From IMG/VR virus record IMGVR_UViG_3300042502_001136, positions 19,239-83,238 of that record: 64,000 bases of DNA; one strand, given 5' to 3'. A program made the translations under genes and the position numbers. The first letter of the stretch is position 1. The number at the start of each line of letters is the position of its first letter. Shown piece by piece: positions 9,307 to 19,447 of the stretch. Source of the DNA: a virus. Below the pieces are notes generated by a model. It was not told where the DNA came from, did no database searches, and saw only the letters and a program-made list of their open reading frames with translations.

Positions 9307-10458
9307 TTATGTAAGATTAACTTCTTTTAATAATGTATTCTTAATATTAGTCATTTCTTCTCTACCACTATTTAACTCAATAACTGCTTCATCAATAGTT
9401 CTACCAATTAAAACTTGATTATAGTAATAAACAGAGCTATTAGTTGGATTATTTAATTTACCTTTACTAACAGCTAAGTTAATAAGATATTTTGTTTCCC
9501 AATTTGCATCACTAGCAACAGCTATAAAGAATTTAACTGTTTCGGTAGTTTTATTATAAAGTTCATCAATTTTAAGTAATTTCTCTAAAGCATCTTCATA
9601 AGCAGTAGGATTTTCTTTAAATGCTAAAAGAACAGAATCTATTTTCTTTTCATCATTAGTTAAACTTTCATATAACTTCATAGCCATACTTCTATTTTTA
9701 ACTAATAAATCTTGAGCTTTAATAGCATTAGCTTTTTCATAGATATAAAATTCTATTTTAGGAGAAGCTTCTACATCAACAAAACTATTAGCAACTCTTG
9801 AATATTTTAAACAATAGTTTAATAATAAGAAATCAGAAATAGAATCATCTAAAATTACAGCTCTTTTATTAGAATTAGTAGCTGAAATAGGAGTAATTAA
9901 TGCTTCATTAATATATTCCATTTTCTTTTCAGTACTTGTTTCTCTTTCAATTCTGTTTTTAAGTACAGCACCAACTACATGAAGTTGAATTTTAATAGGA
10001 ACTCCCATTTTATGTTTAGGAAGAAATTCTTCATCAGCAGGAACAGGAAGTCCAAAGAAAGACCAATATTCATCAACTGCTTTTTTAAATTCAGGAGCAT
10101 TATGACTAACATTAACAATACTAGGCATAATAAGAATTTCAAGTTCTCCTGAAATTCCTTTTAAAGCTCCCCTAGAACGAGCATCTAAAGAAGAACCAAT
10201 TCTATAAACTCTTTCAGCAGGGTCAGCACCAGGAAGTCCAACCATTCCAGGTCTACGTCTAATAGCAACTTCAACAGTTATTAAATATTTGGCAAAATCT
10301 TCTTTAACTTCTGCAGTTAATACATCATTAGGAGTTACAGTAGGAGCATTAGGAGAGGCATTAGTAGCAGCAGTAGAATCAGTAGCAGCATTAGCATTAG
10401 GAGTAGCACTTGGTGTGTTTATACCTTGTTGTGGTTTTACATTATTACCAGTTTCCAT
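9307..10458 (-). CDS. Putative capsid-associated or neck protein with disordered N-terminus
   Basis: 383 residues. The first 50 are low-complexity Ala/Thr/Asn/Pro and probably disordered. The rest is folded and largely helical, with a basic IRRRPGMVGLPG segment near 68 and long helices toward the end. Directly downstream of the major capsid gene, it is likely a head-completion, decoration or ring protein. No family is recognised. Confidence 0.6.
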   Translation of the reverse strand: METGNNVKPQQGINTPSATPNANAATDSTAATNASPNAPTVTPNDVLTAEVKEDFAKYLITVEVAIRRRPGMVGLPGADPAERVYRIGSSLDARSRGALKGISGELEILIMPSIVNVSHNAPEFKKAVDEYWSFFGLPVPADEEFLPKHKMGVPIKIQLHVVGAVLKNRIERETSTEKKMEYINEALITPISATNSNKRAVILDDSISDFLLLNYCLKYSRVANSFVDVEASPKIEFYIYEKANAIKAQDLLVKNRSMAMKLYESLTNDEKKIDSVLLAFKENPTAYEDALEKLLKIDELYNKTTETVKFFIAVASDANWETKYLINLAVSKGKLNNPTNSSVYYYNQVLIGRTIDEAVIELNSGREEMTNIKNTLLKEVNLT

Positions 10459-10500
10459 GTTTTATTTATTTTAATTATTAAGAATAGTTTTAAGAAAAAT

Positions 10501-10533
10501 AAGACTACTAATAGGTTTAGTATTAGTAGCCTT
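10501..10533 (-). terminator. Hairpin terminator after the major capsid gene
   Basis: A nine-bp stem (CTACTAATA at 10505-10513 with TATTAGTAG at 10521-10529) extends by three more pairs across one mismatch; the loop is GGTTTAG. Read on the minus strand it is followed by CTTATTTTTCTT. It lies 20 bases past the capsid stop. A partial terminator here would keep capsid transcripts far above those of the downstream genes. Confidence 0.6.
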
Positions 10534-10552
10534 ATAATTATATTAATCAATA

Positions 10553-12064
10553 TTAGATGTTACAATATAAAGAGAAACAATGAGTATTTCTACGGATAGC
10601 TACTCCACAAGTTTTAAGGTAGTGAATAGCAGTTTTATCTTGTGATGTAGATAATTGAATATCCATTACATTTCCTTTGTAAGAACCATAATCAACACCA
10701 CTTAATAAAGTCATACCTTGTTCAATACCTCTAATTAAAGAACGACCTTTTTGAGTAACAAGTTTAACATTGTTTTCTCCATCATATGTAGACATATCTA
10801 CAAAGTGCATTTCGTGAGAAGTCATAGGTTTACCTGAAATAGGGTGTCTAGGAGCATTTTCAGCAGTACCACCAAAATCTAAATAAGGAAGGTGTACTAC
10901 ATTAATAACATGACCATCAACGTGTCTAAATCCAGTAAAGAATGCACCATATACTAGATTACGTGGTCCACCTGTAATAGTACTATTTAATGCACCATCA
11001 TATGCAGACCAACCACTCATTTCATTCATAATAGCACTAGAAAAATCTTCTTTACCACCCATACCGGTAAATAAAGTAATATTCATGTTTTCAGTATCAG
11101 TAGCACCATAAGTTACTTCAGATACAACATTTTTAATTTTTCTAGCAGTAAGAATACCAAAAGTATCTCTATTAGGAATTTGTTCTTTAATACCTGCACC
11201 AAAAGGAATAGGAAGTTGAGTATCAGGGTCTATATTCATAATAGTTCCATTCTCATCTCTATTGTATTTAGATTCCCATAAAGATTCTTCTACAGCTTCC
11301 TTAAACTGCATCTCATGTTGCCACTCCTCAAATGGTAAGTAGTAATTAGACATACCTCCTGCACCTTTAGGGAAATGAAAAGTCATCATACGTTGACTAA
11401 CATTACCACCTACTTCATAAGATTTTCTAAGAATACCAATTTGATTCTTAAGTTTTCCGGGAAATTGTTTATTACTTTCATTACCAACAGAATAACTTTC
11501 AGAAACGTTAGCTCCGGCAGACATTGCCCACATTGTATTTGGTGCTAATTCAGAAAGACTAACAAAAGCAGTATTACTTGTTCTGATAATATCTAATTGA
11601 TAACGGTATCCATTAGCTACTTTTTCAGGTTTAGACATAATACGACATTGTGTACCATTAGGAGAAGTAACATTATGTTGATACTTTAACCATCTTGTTT
11701 TAAAAGTAACAATAACAGCTGTTCCACCAAGACCCGGTTTATCACCAGTAACATATTCAGTAGAAGCAACAGCATCTGTACGTCTTAATCTACCAAATAC
11801 CGGCCAATCATATTCAACATCTTGTATTTCTACATATTTAGTTCCACCTTTTTGTCCTTCTGTAAGGAACAACAATGGGAACTTCTTACTCTCTTTACCC
11901 ATTAAATGTGTAATAACAGGATTAAGAGTATCAGGGTTTGTCATACGGGCTTTAGTTAAGGATAAGTTATTTGTATAACCTTCATCTCCAAAACTTTCGT
12001 GTTGCACAACTCTATAAGTTTGATTACCTTGAAGTGCAAATGTACTATTAGGGGTACTAATCAT
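10553..12064 (-). CDS. Major capsid protein
   Basis: 503 residues. The N-terminus (QGNQTYRVVQHESFGDEGYTNNLSLTKARMTNP) and overall size match the major capsid proteins of crAss-like phages as I remember them; these have the HK97 fold. The position after TerL, portal and a scaffold-like gene, and before neck genes, is what is expected of a capsid gene. It has its own terminator just downstream, consistent with very high expression. Identification is from order, size and remembered sequence. Confidence 0.8.
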   Translation of the reverse strand: MISTPNSTFALQGNQTYRVVQHESFGDEGYTNNLSLTKARMTNPDTLNPVITHLMGKESKKFPLLFLTEGQKGGTKYVEIQDVEYDWPVFGRLRRTDAVASTEYVTGDKPGLGGTAVIVTFKTRWLKYQHNVTSPNGTQCRIMSKPEKVANGYRYQLDIIRTSNTAFVSLSELAPNTMWAMSAGANVSESYSVGNESNKQFPGKLKNQIGILRKSYEVGGNVSQRMMTFHFPKGAGGMSNYYLPFEEWQHEMQFKEAVEESLWESKYNRDENGTIMNIDPDTQLPIPFGAGIKEQIPNRDTFGILTARKIKNVVSEVTYGATDTENMNITLFTGMGGKEDFSSAIMNEMSGWSAYDGALNSTITGGPRNLVYGAFFTGFRHVDGHVINVVHLPYLDFGGTAENAPRHPISGKPMTSHEMHFVDMSTYDGENNVKLVTQKGRSLIRGIEQGMTLLSGVDYGSYKGNVMDIQLSTSQDKTAIHYLKTCGVAIRRNTHCFSLYCNI

Positions 12065-12110
12065 AATAATAATAATTTAAATGTTTTTAATTAATTAAAA
12101 AGTAAGTATA

Positions 12111-13418
12111 TTAGCCTAAGAGTCTTTCTAGTGATAAATTATCATCAGCTTGTTGTGCAGTTCTTGGTACACCAGTATCTGTTATAACTTTAGCTTTTTG
12201 TTGTTTTAATCTATCTTTAAGACTTGAGACTTTTTGTTCTTTAGCAATAACTTCTGCAAGTTTGCTAATATCGTATTTTTTAAAACGTAAAAAAGAAACC
12301 ATTAATTGGAAGTTAATATCTTCTTTGGCTTCATCTAACATTTCAGCACTATTTCCTTCTGCATCTACCGGTTTAGATAGGTAAGTAAGAAAAGCATCTT
12401 TATCTTTAATAGGAATATTAATATTTCCTAATTTTCCTTCTTTTACAGTTTCAGAAACTTTATTCCAATATTGTTCTACTTGTTGTCTTTCAAGAGCAAC
12501 CTGTTGTTTAATTTGATTATCTCTTTCAGCAATATCTTGATGTTGTTTTTGGTTTAAATAGGCAACAGCAGTAGCTAATTCAGCATCTACAATTTCTTGT
12601 CCACCTTTTTTAAGTCCTTCTATAATATTAGTAGGATTTGCAATACCTTGTTTTTTATAGTAACGAGATAATAAATCTTCTTTAGAATTATTATCAAGAG
12701 CAGTTAGATTAATTTTCTTATAATCAACTATATCTTGAACAAATGTAGAAGGGTCATCACCTAATAACAAGTGTTGATAGAATTGTTTCATTCTATAATC
12801 ACTGTCTAAAAATTCTTTAATACTATTAGCTTTACCGAGTTTAACAGCTTCTTCTACTACGGTAATCATTCCTTCTATTGTATCATCTACTTGTAGATGA
12901 GATAAATCAAGACCGAATTGAGTATTTAAAGCATTTTTAGTTTCTTCTACTAAAGGTAAATCTACTTGAGCAGGTGTAACTACTTCTCCTTTTGCATTAA
13001 CTAAATCTCCTTTATCATTTAAAGGAAGATTATCATTTTCAATATATTCTTTTAATTGAGCAGCAGTAAAGATAATTTCATTCTTATCATTTAATAAATT
13101 ACCACTTTTATCAATATTACTAGCTTTAAATACATCAAGTATTCCAGCTTTAAGTTCTTTTTCTTCTGCAGATAAAGCTTCATCAGCTTTAATTAAAGAA
13201 GGTAAAGTACTTTCAAAAGATTCTACTGCCGGTTCCCCACTAGAAGAAGGTGTTTGTGTTGTTGGTACAACAGGTACAACAGGTGCTTCAGGAGCAGGTG
13301 TTTGTGCAGCGGGTTGTGCAGGTGGAGTAACTTGTTGTACTCCATCAATAATATTGTCAAGGGTTACTAATGGTTCATCTACAGCAGGTGCTGTATTACC
13401 TTGTGCTTGTCCTTCCAT
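12111..13418 (-). CDS. Putative capsid scaffolding protein
   Basis: 435 residues, acidic. The N-terminal 65 residues are rich in Pro, Ala, Gln, Val and Thr and look disordered. The middle is helical. Residues about 290-325 (QKQHQDIAERDNQIKQQVALERQQVEQ) form a coiled coil, and the C-terminus holds the basic helix SSLKDRLKQQKAK. This build and a position between portal and major capsid genes are typical of phage scaffolds or head chaperones that leave the capsid during maturation. No protease domain is visible. Confidence 0.65.
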   Translation of the reverse strand: MEGQAQGNTAPAVDEPLVTLDNIIDGVQQVTPPAQPAAQTPAPEAPVVPVVPTTQTPSSSGEPAVESFESTLPSLIKADEALSAEEKELKAGILDVFKASNIDKSGNLLNDKNEIIFTAAQLKEYIENDNLPLNDKGDLVNAKGEVVTPAQVDLPLVEETKNALNTQFGLDLSHLQVDDTIEGMITVVEEAVKLGKANSIKEFLDSDYRMKQFYQHLLLGDDPSTFVQDIVDYKKINLTALDNNSKEDLLSRYYKKQGIANPTNIIEGLKKGGQEIVDAELATAVAYLNQKQHQDIAERDNQIKQQVALERQQVEQYWNKVSETVKEGKLGNINIPIKDKDAFLTYLSKPVDAEGNSAEMLDEAKEDINFQLMVSFLRFKKYDISKLAEVIAKEQKVSSLKDRLKQQKAKVITDTGVPRTAQQADDNLSLERLLG

Positions 13419-13429
13419 CTTAATAATGT

Positions 13430-15742
13430 TTAATTAGTTTTTGCTTTTTTATTATTTTTATCGATATTAAGTTTTTTATCTTTCAATTCTAAATCTTTAT
13501 TCTCTTTTTGTATTTTATGGTCAGCTAATCTACGTTCAACTTCATTACTAGGTCTTTCTTCATTTCTACTGTTAGCTTCAGAACGAATACTAGCACTATC
13601 AACTGCTTTAGCGTATTCACTATCAATTTTATAATATTCTATTTCTCTATTTTGTGCATCATTAGCAGCAATAGAATCTTGTAATGCTTGTTGAGCATCT
13701 TCTGCTTGTTTTTGCATTAACATAGCTTGGTCGTTTTTCAACTTTTCCATCTTCTCTAAAACCTTATCTAATTTGGCTACATTATTAGTACTATATAGTC
13801 CACTTAAACTTTGATAAGGAGCATTATTTTGAATAAGATTTAAAGCTTGTCCTCTAATAGCAGTAACAGCTTCAGTATTTAATGCGGCATCTTTAACAAA
13901 AATACCAAAACTACTTTCACTTCTACTTGCTGCTTCATCAGCATTAATATTAAGAAAAGCAAGAGAACCATCAGTTCTAATATATCTTTTCTTTTTACCA
14001 TTAATCCATGCTACTTTACTATAATCTAATAAACCTGCATAATCTTTTTCAATTAATTTATCAAATTGTCTTGTAAGTTCAGCAGTAATAATAGCACTAC
14101 GAACAATAGCTTGTTCTGTAACAGCTTTACCTGCATTTTGTCCAACATCAGAATAACGTTGAGCGTTCATTCCAATCTCTTCCCAATACTCTGATTTAAT
14201 GAACTTCATTACCTCAACAGTATTACTAATATAATTACCTAAACCCATATCAACGGATTTAATCATTTGAGCAGCAAAAGATGCATTAGGAGCAGTTTCA
14301 TCTACCCATAATATAGAAGTAGCATCAGCATGATACATAGTACTTTTAGTATTCATACCTGCTTTTTTATTAATTAAACCATATGGCATAATTAATAGTT
14401 TATCTTTATTTTTATTAATAAGTTTTTCAGTTTGATAATGTAATACATTAACTAATACTTGATAAGGTAAACCTTGTTTAATAATAGATTGTAATTCACC
14501 AGTAAAACTTCTTTCTATAATACCATTATAAGAAAGTTTTTGTTCTCCATTACTATTTAAATCAGCTCTATTAACTTCAAGAGGTCCGCAATCAAGATAA
14601 AATCCTAGAGCTCTATAACCTTGCATTATTTGAGATTCATAATCCCATATAATATTAATATCTCCTTGTGCTTTATTAAGTTTATAAGTTTCATCTACTT
14701 CCATTTCTCTTTCTTGTCCAATTTCATCAATGTAAGTAAGAACACCAAATTTTCTCCAAGTTCTATATTGAACATGAAACACTTCAATACCACTAGAATT
14801 AGTTAAACCAAAAGCATCAGTATAATTAGCAGAAGCATAGTTAGCAGGTAATGTGATAATACCATTTCTTCCTGTAGCTTGAACATCAACAAAGTTCATT
14901 TCAAAACCTTTATTTATTCCTTGTTCTAAAGCTTCCATAAGTTCTTCTCCTACTCTACCTCTAAAAAAATCAACTACTTTAAATACAGGAACTATGTTAC
15001 GTCTAACAGCAAAACTATAATCTTCAATAAATCTACTATGTTTTTCATTAGGAACAAATAATTCATGTGCAGGAACAGCTTCCCACATAACATCATCATG
15101 ATTAACAGCTTTATATGTAAAAGCTCTACCGGTTACAACCCAATCCCAATATAAATCAATATATTTATTATCAAGGTCACAATTCCATCTAATATAATCA
15201 ATTGCATCTTGTCCACTAATAACTCTAGTAGTAGTATACTTTTCTTTAAATCCTGCAACATATTCTTCTAGTGGGGGAAGTTCTTGTACTTGTTGTCCAA
15301 CTTTCATACCAAGTTGAGCTAATTCATTAGCAATATGCTGAGCATAATAACCTCTAACTAAAACAGCTAAACCTTCTTTATAACTATATTCTGCATCAGG
15401 ATTAAAATCAAATACTACAAATTCATGACTTCTTCTACCAAATTCTCCCATAAGAAGATTAGCAATACCTTTAAGTATATTATAGTTACGAAGTTTAGCA
15501 CCATAAGTAGGAATTTCTCCACCTTTACCTTCTATATTAAAAGGGTTTTGAACATATTTATATTCATTAGGATGAATAATACCTTCAACAGCAGCATAAA
15601 GATTTGCTATCTCGGTGGTTTGATTTGCCCATGTACATTGACTAATATAATAATCAATAGTTTCTTCTATATTATTTTTACCAGATTTTTCATCTCTAGC
15701 TATCTTTTCAGCATAAGATAATTTTTGTGGTGGATATATCAT
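13430..15742 (-). CDS. Portal protein
   Basis: 770 residues from ATG 15742 (MIYPPQKLSYAEKI), which follows the TerL stop by four bases. A longer frame to 15844 would overlap TerL by about 100 bases and translates to an unlikely Leu-rich leader. The size, the conserved-looking RWNCDLDNKYIDLYWDWVVTGRAF core, the interior QNAGKAVTEQAIVRSAIITAE helices and the long charged coiled-coil tail (about 690-770) fit crAss-like portals. Twelve copies would form the DNA channel at one capsid vertex and dock the terminase. Confidence 0.8.
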   Translation of the reverse strand: MIYPPQKLSYAEKIARDEKSGKNNIEETIDYYISQCTWANQTTEIANLYAAVEGIIHPNEYKYVQNPFNIEGKGGEIPTYGAKLRNYNILKGIANLLMGEFGRRSHEFVVFDFNPDAEYSYKEGLAVLVRGYYAQHIANELAQLGMKVGQQVQELPPLEEYVAGFKEKYTTTRVISGQDAIDYIRWNCDLDNKYIDLYWDWVVTGRAFTYKAVNHDDVMWEAVPAHELFVPNEKHSRFIEDYSFAVRRNIVPVFKVVDFFRGRVGEELMEALEQGINKGFEMNFVDVQATGRNGIITLPANYASANYTDAFGLTNSSGIEVFHVQYRTWRKFGVLTYIDEIGQEREMEVDETYKLNKAQGDINIIWDYESQIMQGYRALGFYLDCGPLEVNRADLNSNGEQKLSYNGIIERSFTGELQSIIKQGLPYQVLVNVLHYQTEKLINKNKDKLLIMPYGLINKKAGMNTKSTMYHADATSILWVDETAPNASFAAQMIKSVDMGLGNYISNTVEVMKFIKSEYWEEIGMNAQRYSDVGQNAGKAVTEQAIVRSAIITAELTRQFDKLIEKDYAGLLDYSKVAWINGKKKRYIRTDGSLAFLNINADEAASRSESSFGIFVKDAALNTEAVTAIRGQALNLIQNNAPYQSLSGLYSTNNVAKLDKVLEKMEKLKNDQAMLMQKQAEDAQQALQDSIAANDAQNREIEYYKIDSEYAKAVDSASIRSEANSRNEERPSNEVERRLADHKIQKENKDLELKDKKLNIDKNNKKAKTN

Positions 15743-15746
15743 ATTA

Positions 15747-18029
15747 TTATGTATTAAAAGGGTCATTAAAATAAGATTCTTCTTCTCTATCAATAACAGC
15801 AGTACTAGGAGCAACTTGTTTAAATACTGTTTCTTTAATATCAAACATACCTACAATAGCACAAGATATTCTATCAAAATTACCTTTACCATTAAATTTA
15901 AGTAGTTCCCTTAGTAGTCCTATATCAAAAACATAATGCAAATTTAATAAAGTATTCCCATTACTGTCAATACCTCTTTTTGTTAGTAACCAATCTTTAA
16001 AGTATATAACACCGTTGGCTTTTCTCTGTGGATTTGTACCAATAGAAACTCCTCTTTTTCTACCTTTACCTCCAGCAGTTATATCTTTTTGAAATTGAAA
16101 AGTTGTTTCTTCTTTAAGAAGGTCTAATAATCCTTTACTTAATGCATTATTATATACATCTCCCCTATCATTTTCATAAAGTATTTTAGCATTAAAGTAT
16201 ATAGCAGCTTGAAACATTTGATTATCATAATCTTTAGTTTCTTCTGTTCTACCATGATACCATCCTATAATTCTATCTCCTTTAGAATGTGTAAAGTTAT
16301 TAGCGTGTTCATATATATAACAAGAACCAAGAGAGTCTGTTAATTTAAATTCACCTTTATCTTTAGAAATACCAAAAGGGTCATTCCAAATACTATATAA
16401 GTTATCAGGAATACTACCACTAGCATCACGATATGGCTGTTCTACTAATACAAAACAACCTGTTAAATCTTTATCTTCGTCTCTAAGAGGATAATTATTT
16501 AATTCAGGTTTAATAAATTGTTTTTGAAATGAATCAGCAGTAGCTTCATCAATAAATTTAATATTTCCTTTATCTCCTTGTACAAAATATCCTTTTCTAC
16601 CAATACCTTGTAAACTAGGTTCATGTAAACATCTTCTTAATTGTTCATTAATTTCTTTAGAAGGATAAATGTTATTAGCAGAACGACTAAATGCTTCAGA
16701 AGGTTTTCTAGGTTCTTCCATTTCATGAGCATTAAGTTTAGAAGGATTATGTTTAACAAGAGATTTTTCATAATCATCAAAAGCAAGACTACCTTGAATA
16801 TCACTATTACCGTGTTTATCAATAAGTCCCGGCTTATTCATAAAACTACCATGAAAATAACCACAACTAGTACCTTGCATATCTTCATCCCATACATTTT
16901 CAAAAGACATAAAATGTCTAGCAAAAGTTTCATAAAATAAATCTTCAAATCCTTGCCATTGATTATCTTCTCCACCACCAGTACCAAACACAATCATAAG
17001 ACCTGTAATAAAAGCACCATCAGAAAGTGTTTTAAGTGTAGCATCTAATACAGCAGAAAGATTAGGACATTTTCCTGATTCTTCTAAAAGAAGTAAATCG
17101 GCATCTTTACCTCTCATTCCACCTGGATTAGTTTTTAATACAGCAGTATATATATTAGAAAGAAAACCTCTTGCTACATCACTACCTCTAAACTTATATC
17201 CAATTTCAATATGTTCAAGGGTGTTATGAAGTCTACCTTTATTCCAATCAGTATGTTTACAAATAAAGTTAAGATAATTCATAACTTTATTCATAGTACC
17301 ATCATCAAATAAAGAACCTGCATCATAAGCACCAACAACAGATGTACTACGTCTATATAAATTTGCTCTATTTGCTACTAACCAACCATTTTTATAACTA
17401 TATCCTTTTCTACGTGCTTTACCTACTACAAGATGTTTACCAATTTGTCTACATAATTCAATAGCTTTAAAGAAGTAATAATCACCATCCCAAAAAGCAG
17501 GAAGACTAAATGTTTTTGTATGTCCACCTTTATGAGTACTATTAATAAGTTCACCACTTGGACCAACTAATGCACCTTTTTTAATTTCAAATTCTTTAGA
17601 ACGTTTAATTTCTGCATAGTTAAGATATCCGTAATGTTCTCCTGTAATATGAACATTCTGCATAGCATAACTACCGTCAGCAGATTTAATTAATTTTCCG
17701 GGAAGAGTCATACCTTCAATACATCTCTTTTCTTCTCTATCCCAAAAAGCATTATATTCTCTACTATCGAATTTAGGGTGAGCTTTAGTATACTTTCCTG
17801 TTTTAATAAATTCTTGTCCTACTTTACTAAATTCTGCTGTATTAACAAAAGCAATATCTTCTGCTGTAAACATAGTAAGTTTACTATCATCATTAGCAAG
17901 AGTGTGTAAAGGAACTTCTTTATAAGGAGTAGTATATAAACCAGATTTAGGGTCAAGTGTTAATCTTTGAATAACACTATCTCCTAAATTATTTACAACA
18001 TCAAAAGCAGTAGAATTAATCGTTCTCAT
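15747..18029 (-). CDS. terL: Terminase large subunit (TerL)
   Basis: 760 residues. The ATPase part shows a variant Walker A (VGKARRKGYS, about residues 198-207) and a Walker B run DLLLLEESGK (about 309-318), followed by FGTGGGEDN. The C-terminal part has acidic stretches expected for the RNase H-like nuclease (SIWNDPFG and ILYENDRGD). The enzyme pumps DNA through the portal and cuts concatemers. It is coupled to the portal gene (4-bp gap). No small terminase subunit is recognised upstream, although one of the short genes between here and 21535 could serve. Confidence 0.88.
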   Translation of the reverse strand: MRTINSTAFDVVNNLGDSVIQRLTLDPKSGLYTTPYKEVPLHTLANDDSKLTMFTAEDIAFVNTAEFSKVGQEFIKTGKYTKAHPKFDSREYNAFWDREEKRCIEGMTLPGKLIKSADGSYAMQNVHITGEHYGYLNYAEIKRSKEFEIKKGALVGPSGELINSTHKGGHTKTFSLPAFWDGDYYFFKAIELCRQIGKHLVVGKARRKGYSYKNGWLVANRANLYRRSTSVVGAYDAGSLFDDGTMNKVMNYLNFICKHTDWNKGRLHNTLEHIEIGYKFRGSDVARGFLSNIYTAVLKTNPGGMRGKDADLLLLEESGKCPNLSAVLDATLKTLSDGAFITGLMIVFGTGGGEDNQWQGFEDLFYETFARHFMSFENVWDEDMQGTSCGYFHGSFMNKPGLIDKHGNSDIQGSLAFDDYEKSLVKHNPSKLNAHEMEEPRKPSEAFSRSANNIYPSKEINEQLRRCLHEPSLQGIGRKGYFVQGDKGNIKFIDEATADSFQKQFIKPELNNYPLRDEDKDLTGCFVLVEQPYRDASGSIPDNLYSIWNDPFGISKDKGEFKLTDSLGSCYIYEHANNFTHSKGDRIIGWYHGRTEETKDYDNQMFQAAIYFNAKILYENDRGDVYNNALSKGLLDLLKEETTFQFQKDITAGGKGRKRGVSIGTNPQRKANGVIYFKDWLLTKRGIDSNGNTLLNLHYVFDIGLLRELLKFNGKGNFDRISCAIVGMFDIKETVFKQVAPSTAVIDREEESYFNDPFNT

Positions 18030-18032
18030 ATC

Positions 18033-18488
18033 TTATAAATCTGTTATATCAAAATAGTTAACAATAGCTACTTCTTCAGCAGCTTTTCTATCGTCATAAG
18101 AACTTCCAATAAAACAAGAATTTTTAATATCTAATTCATAGTCACAAGCTAATTCAAATATAAGTCCAGGATTAGGTAAAGCTCTATATGATGCTGCTTC
18201 AAAACAATAACTATAAGATATAGAGTTTTTTCTCAATTTTAATGCTTTTTCAACATTAGTAATAACATCTTCTAATTTTTTTAGAAATGCTTTAGGTGTA
18301 GTAAGTCCATAGGTAACTTGAAATTGATTACATATAATACAAATTTTATAATCTTTATTATAATAATCTTTAATAACATTTAATATATTATCTTTAAATT
18401 TCCAATCTTCACTATGAACAGAATAAGACTTTCCACTTAATGTAGTTATAAGTGTATTGTCTAATGTTATGAATACTGCTTTTTTCAT
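18033..18488 (-). CDS. HAD-superfamily-like protein with degenerate active site
   Basis: 151 residues from ATG 18488; a longer frame would need TTG at 18509. The fold pattern is that of HisB/PNKP-type HAD phosphatases: FITLDNTLI (motif I), IICNQFQVTYGL (motif II), and LPNPGLIFELACD...CFIGSSYDDRKAAEEV (motifs III-IV). However, the nucleophilic Asp of DxDGT is Thr8, the usual KP lysine is replaced, and the GDxxxD motif reads GSSYDD. It is therefore probably a non-catalytic relative, or it uses altered chemistry. It sits just upstream of TerL in the same operon. Confidence 0.65.
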   Translation of the reverse strand: MKKAVFITLDNTLITTLSGKSYSVHSEDWKFKDNILNVIKDYYNKDYKICIICNQFQVTYGLTTPKAFLKKLEDVITNVEKALKLRKNSISYSYCFEAASYRALPNPGLIFELACDYELDIKNSCFIGSSYDDRKAAEEVAIVNYFDITDL

Positions 18489-18512
18489 ATATATAAAATT
18501 AAAAAACAACCT

Positions 18513-19445
18513 CTACTTTAGTAAAGATTGTTTATGATGATTTAACATTATCTGTACCTCATTTTTTAAATAAGGCATTTTTAGTAGTCTAGGAGCATTA
18601 CCAACAGGAAAGTGAATTATCTCTAATCCATTCTCAATAAAATTATATCCCCACTGTTCTAATATAAAAGCATAAGTACTTAATTGTAAAGCCATAATAT
18701 TAAATTTACTAGCTTCAATCATATCAAGAGGGTATTTAAATGTTTCTCCAGTTGCTATAAATAAATCACTTTTAATCCATTTACCACCAACATTAATTTT
18801 TTTATAATAACCTGCTTGTTGTTTTATAGTATCTTTATTAGTCTTCCAATCTAATATACAAAAGTGTTTATCTTTAACAACAGGACAATCTATCATACCA
18901 GCAATACCATATTCTCTAAGAAATACTTTTTTCTCAGCAAATATAGAAAAACCTCTATCAAGATAAGCACTAAGTCTAGTATGAACTTCAGGATATTTTT
19001 CTGCTATAGGAGTACCATCTAATTCGTGCTTTAACGTTATTATCTTTTCCCCTCTAGGTGTGATGTTTGTGTTGGTCGTGGCAAAGTAATCTCCTTTACT
19101 TTGATTAATACTAAGCTCTAATTCATTGTGGGTAGCATTTCCTCTTTCACAAGCTTCAAAATTAAGTCCTTTCCATTTAGCTACAACTTCATCATACCAA
19201 TTCTTAAATCTTGTATCTAACATTAAATTCTTTAAAGGATATAAAACATTATTAACATAAATACTTCTAGTTTCAGGTTGAGGTTTAACTTTATAGTTAT
19301 GGTCTTTTAAACAAGTATACATAGCCCAAAATTCATTATCAAATTGATTAGTATATTTACCTATTAAAGTAGTAACAGATGTATAAACTGTACCTTGTTC
19401 ATCGTAATACTTATGTTCTGCTTCATTAAATAATATAGTATCCAT
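18513..19445 (-). CDS. PD-(D/E)XK nuclease, RecB/Cas4-like
   Basis: 310 residues. The nuclease signature is visible in order: a helix with H106 (CERGNATHNELE), a strand with D186 (AGMIDCPVV), the D199-x-K201 pair in CILDWKTNK, and a QLSTYAFILE helix. This is the RecB-family arrangement of single-strand exonucleases. Its place among terminase-side genes suggests DNA end processing at packaging or host DNA breakdown rather than replication. It is a good candidate partner of the RecT-like annealing protein at 37855, although the two lie in different transcription units. Confidence 0.8.
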   Translation of the reverse strand: MDTILFNEAEHKYYDEQGTVYTSVTTLIGKYTNQFDNEFWAMYTCLKDHNYKVKPQPETRSIYVNNVLYPLKNLMLDTRFKNWYDEVVAKWKGLNFEACERGNATHNELELSINQSKGDYFATTNTNITPRGEKIITLKHELDGTPIAEKYPEVHTRLSAYLDRGFSIFAEKKVFLREYGIAGMIDCPVVKDKHFCILDWKTNKDTIKQQAGYYKKINVGGKWIKSDLFIATGETFKYPLDMIEASKFNIMALQLSTYAFILEQWGYNFIENGLEIIHFPVGNAPRLLKMPYLKNEVQIMLNHHKQSLLK

Positions 19446-19447
19446 GA

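Noticed and set aside
15425-15721. Rightward 98-codon frame over the portal gene, and similar antisense frames at 14621 and 16641
   Set aside because: They lie opposite strongly supported portal and TerL genes and have Phe/Ile/Ser-rich translations typical of antisense AT-rich DNA.
13430-15844. Longer portal frame starting at 15844
   Set aside because: It would overlap the end of TerL by about 100 bases with an unlikely Leu-rich leader; the ATG at 15742 directly follows the TerL stop.
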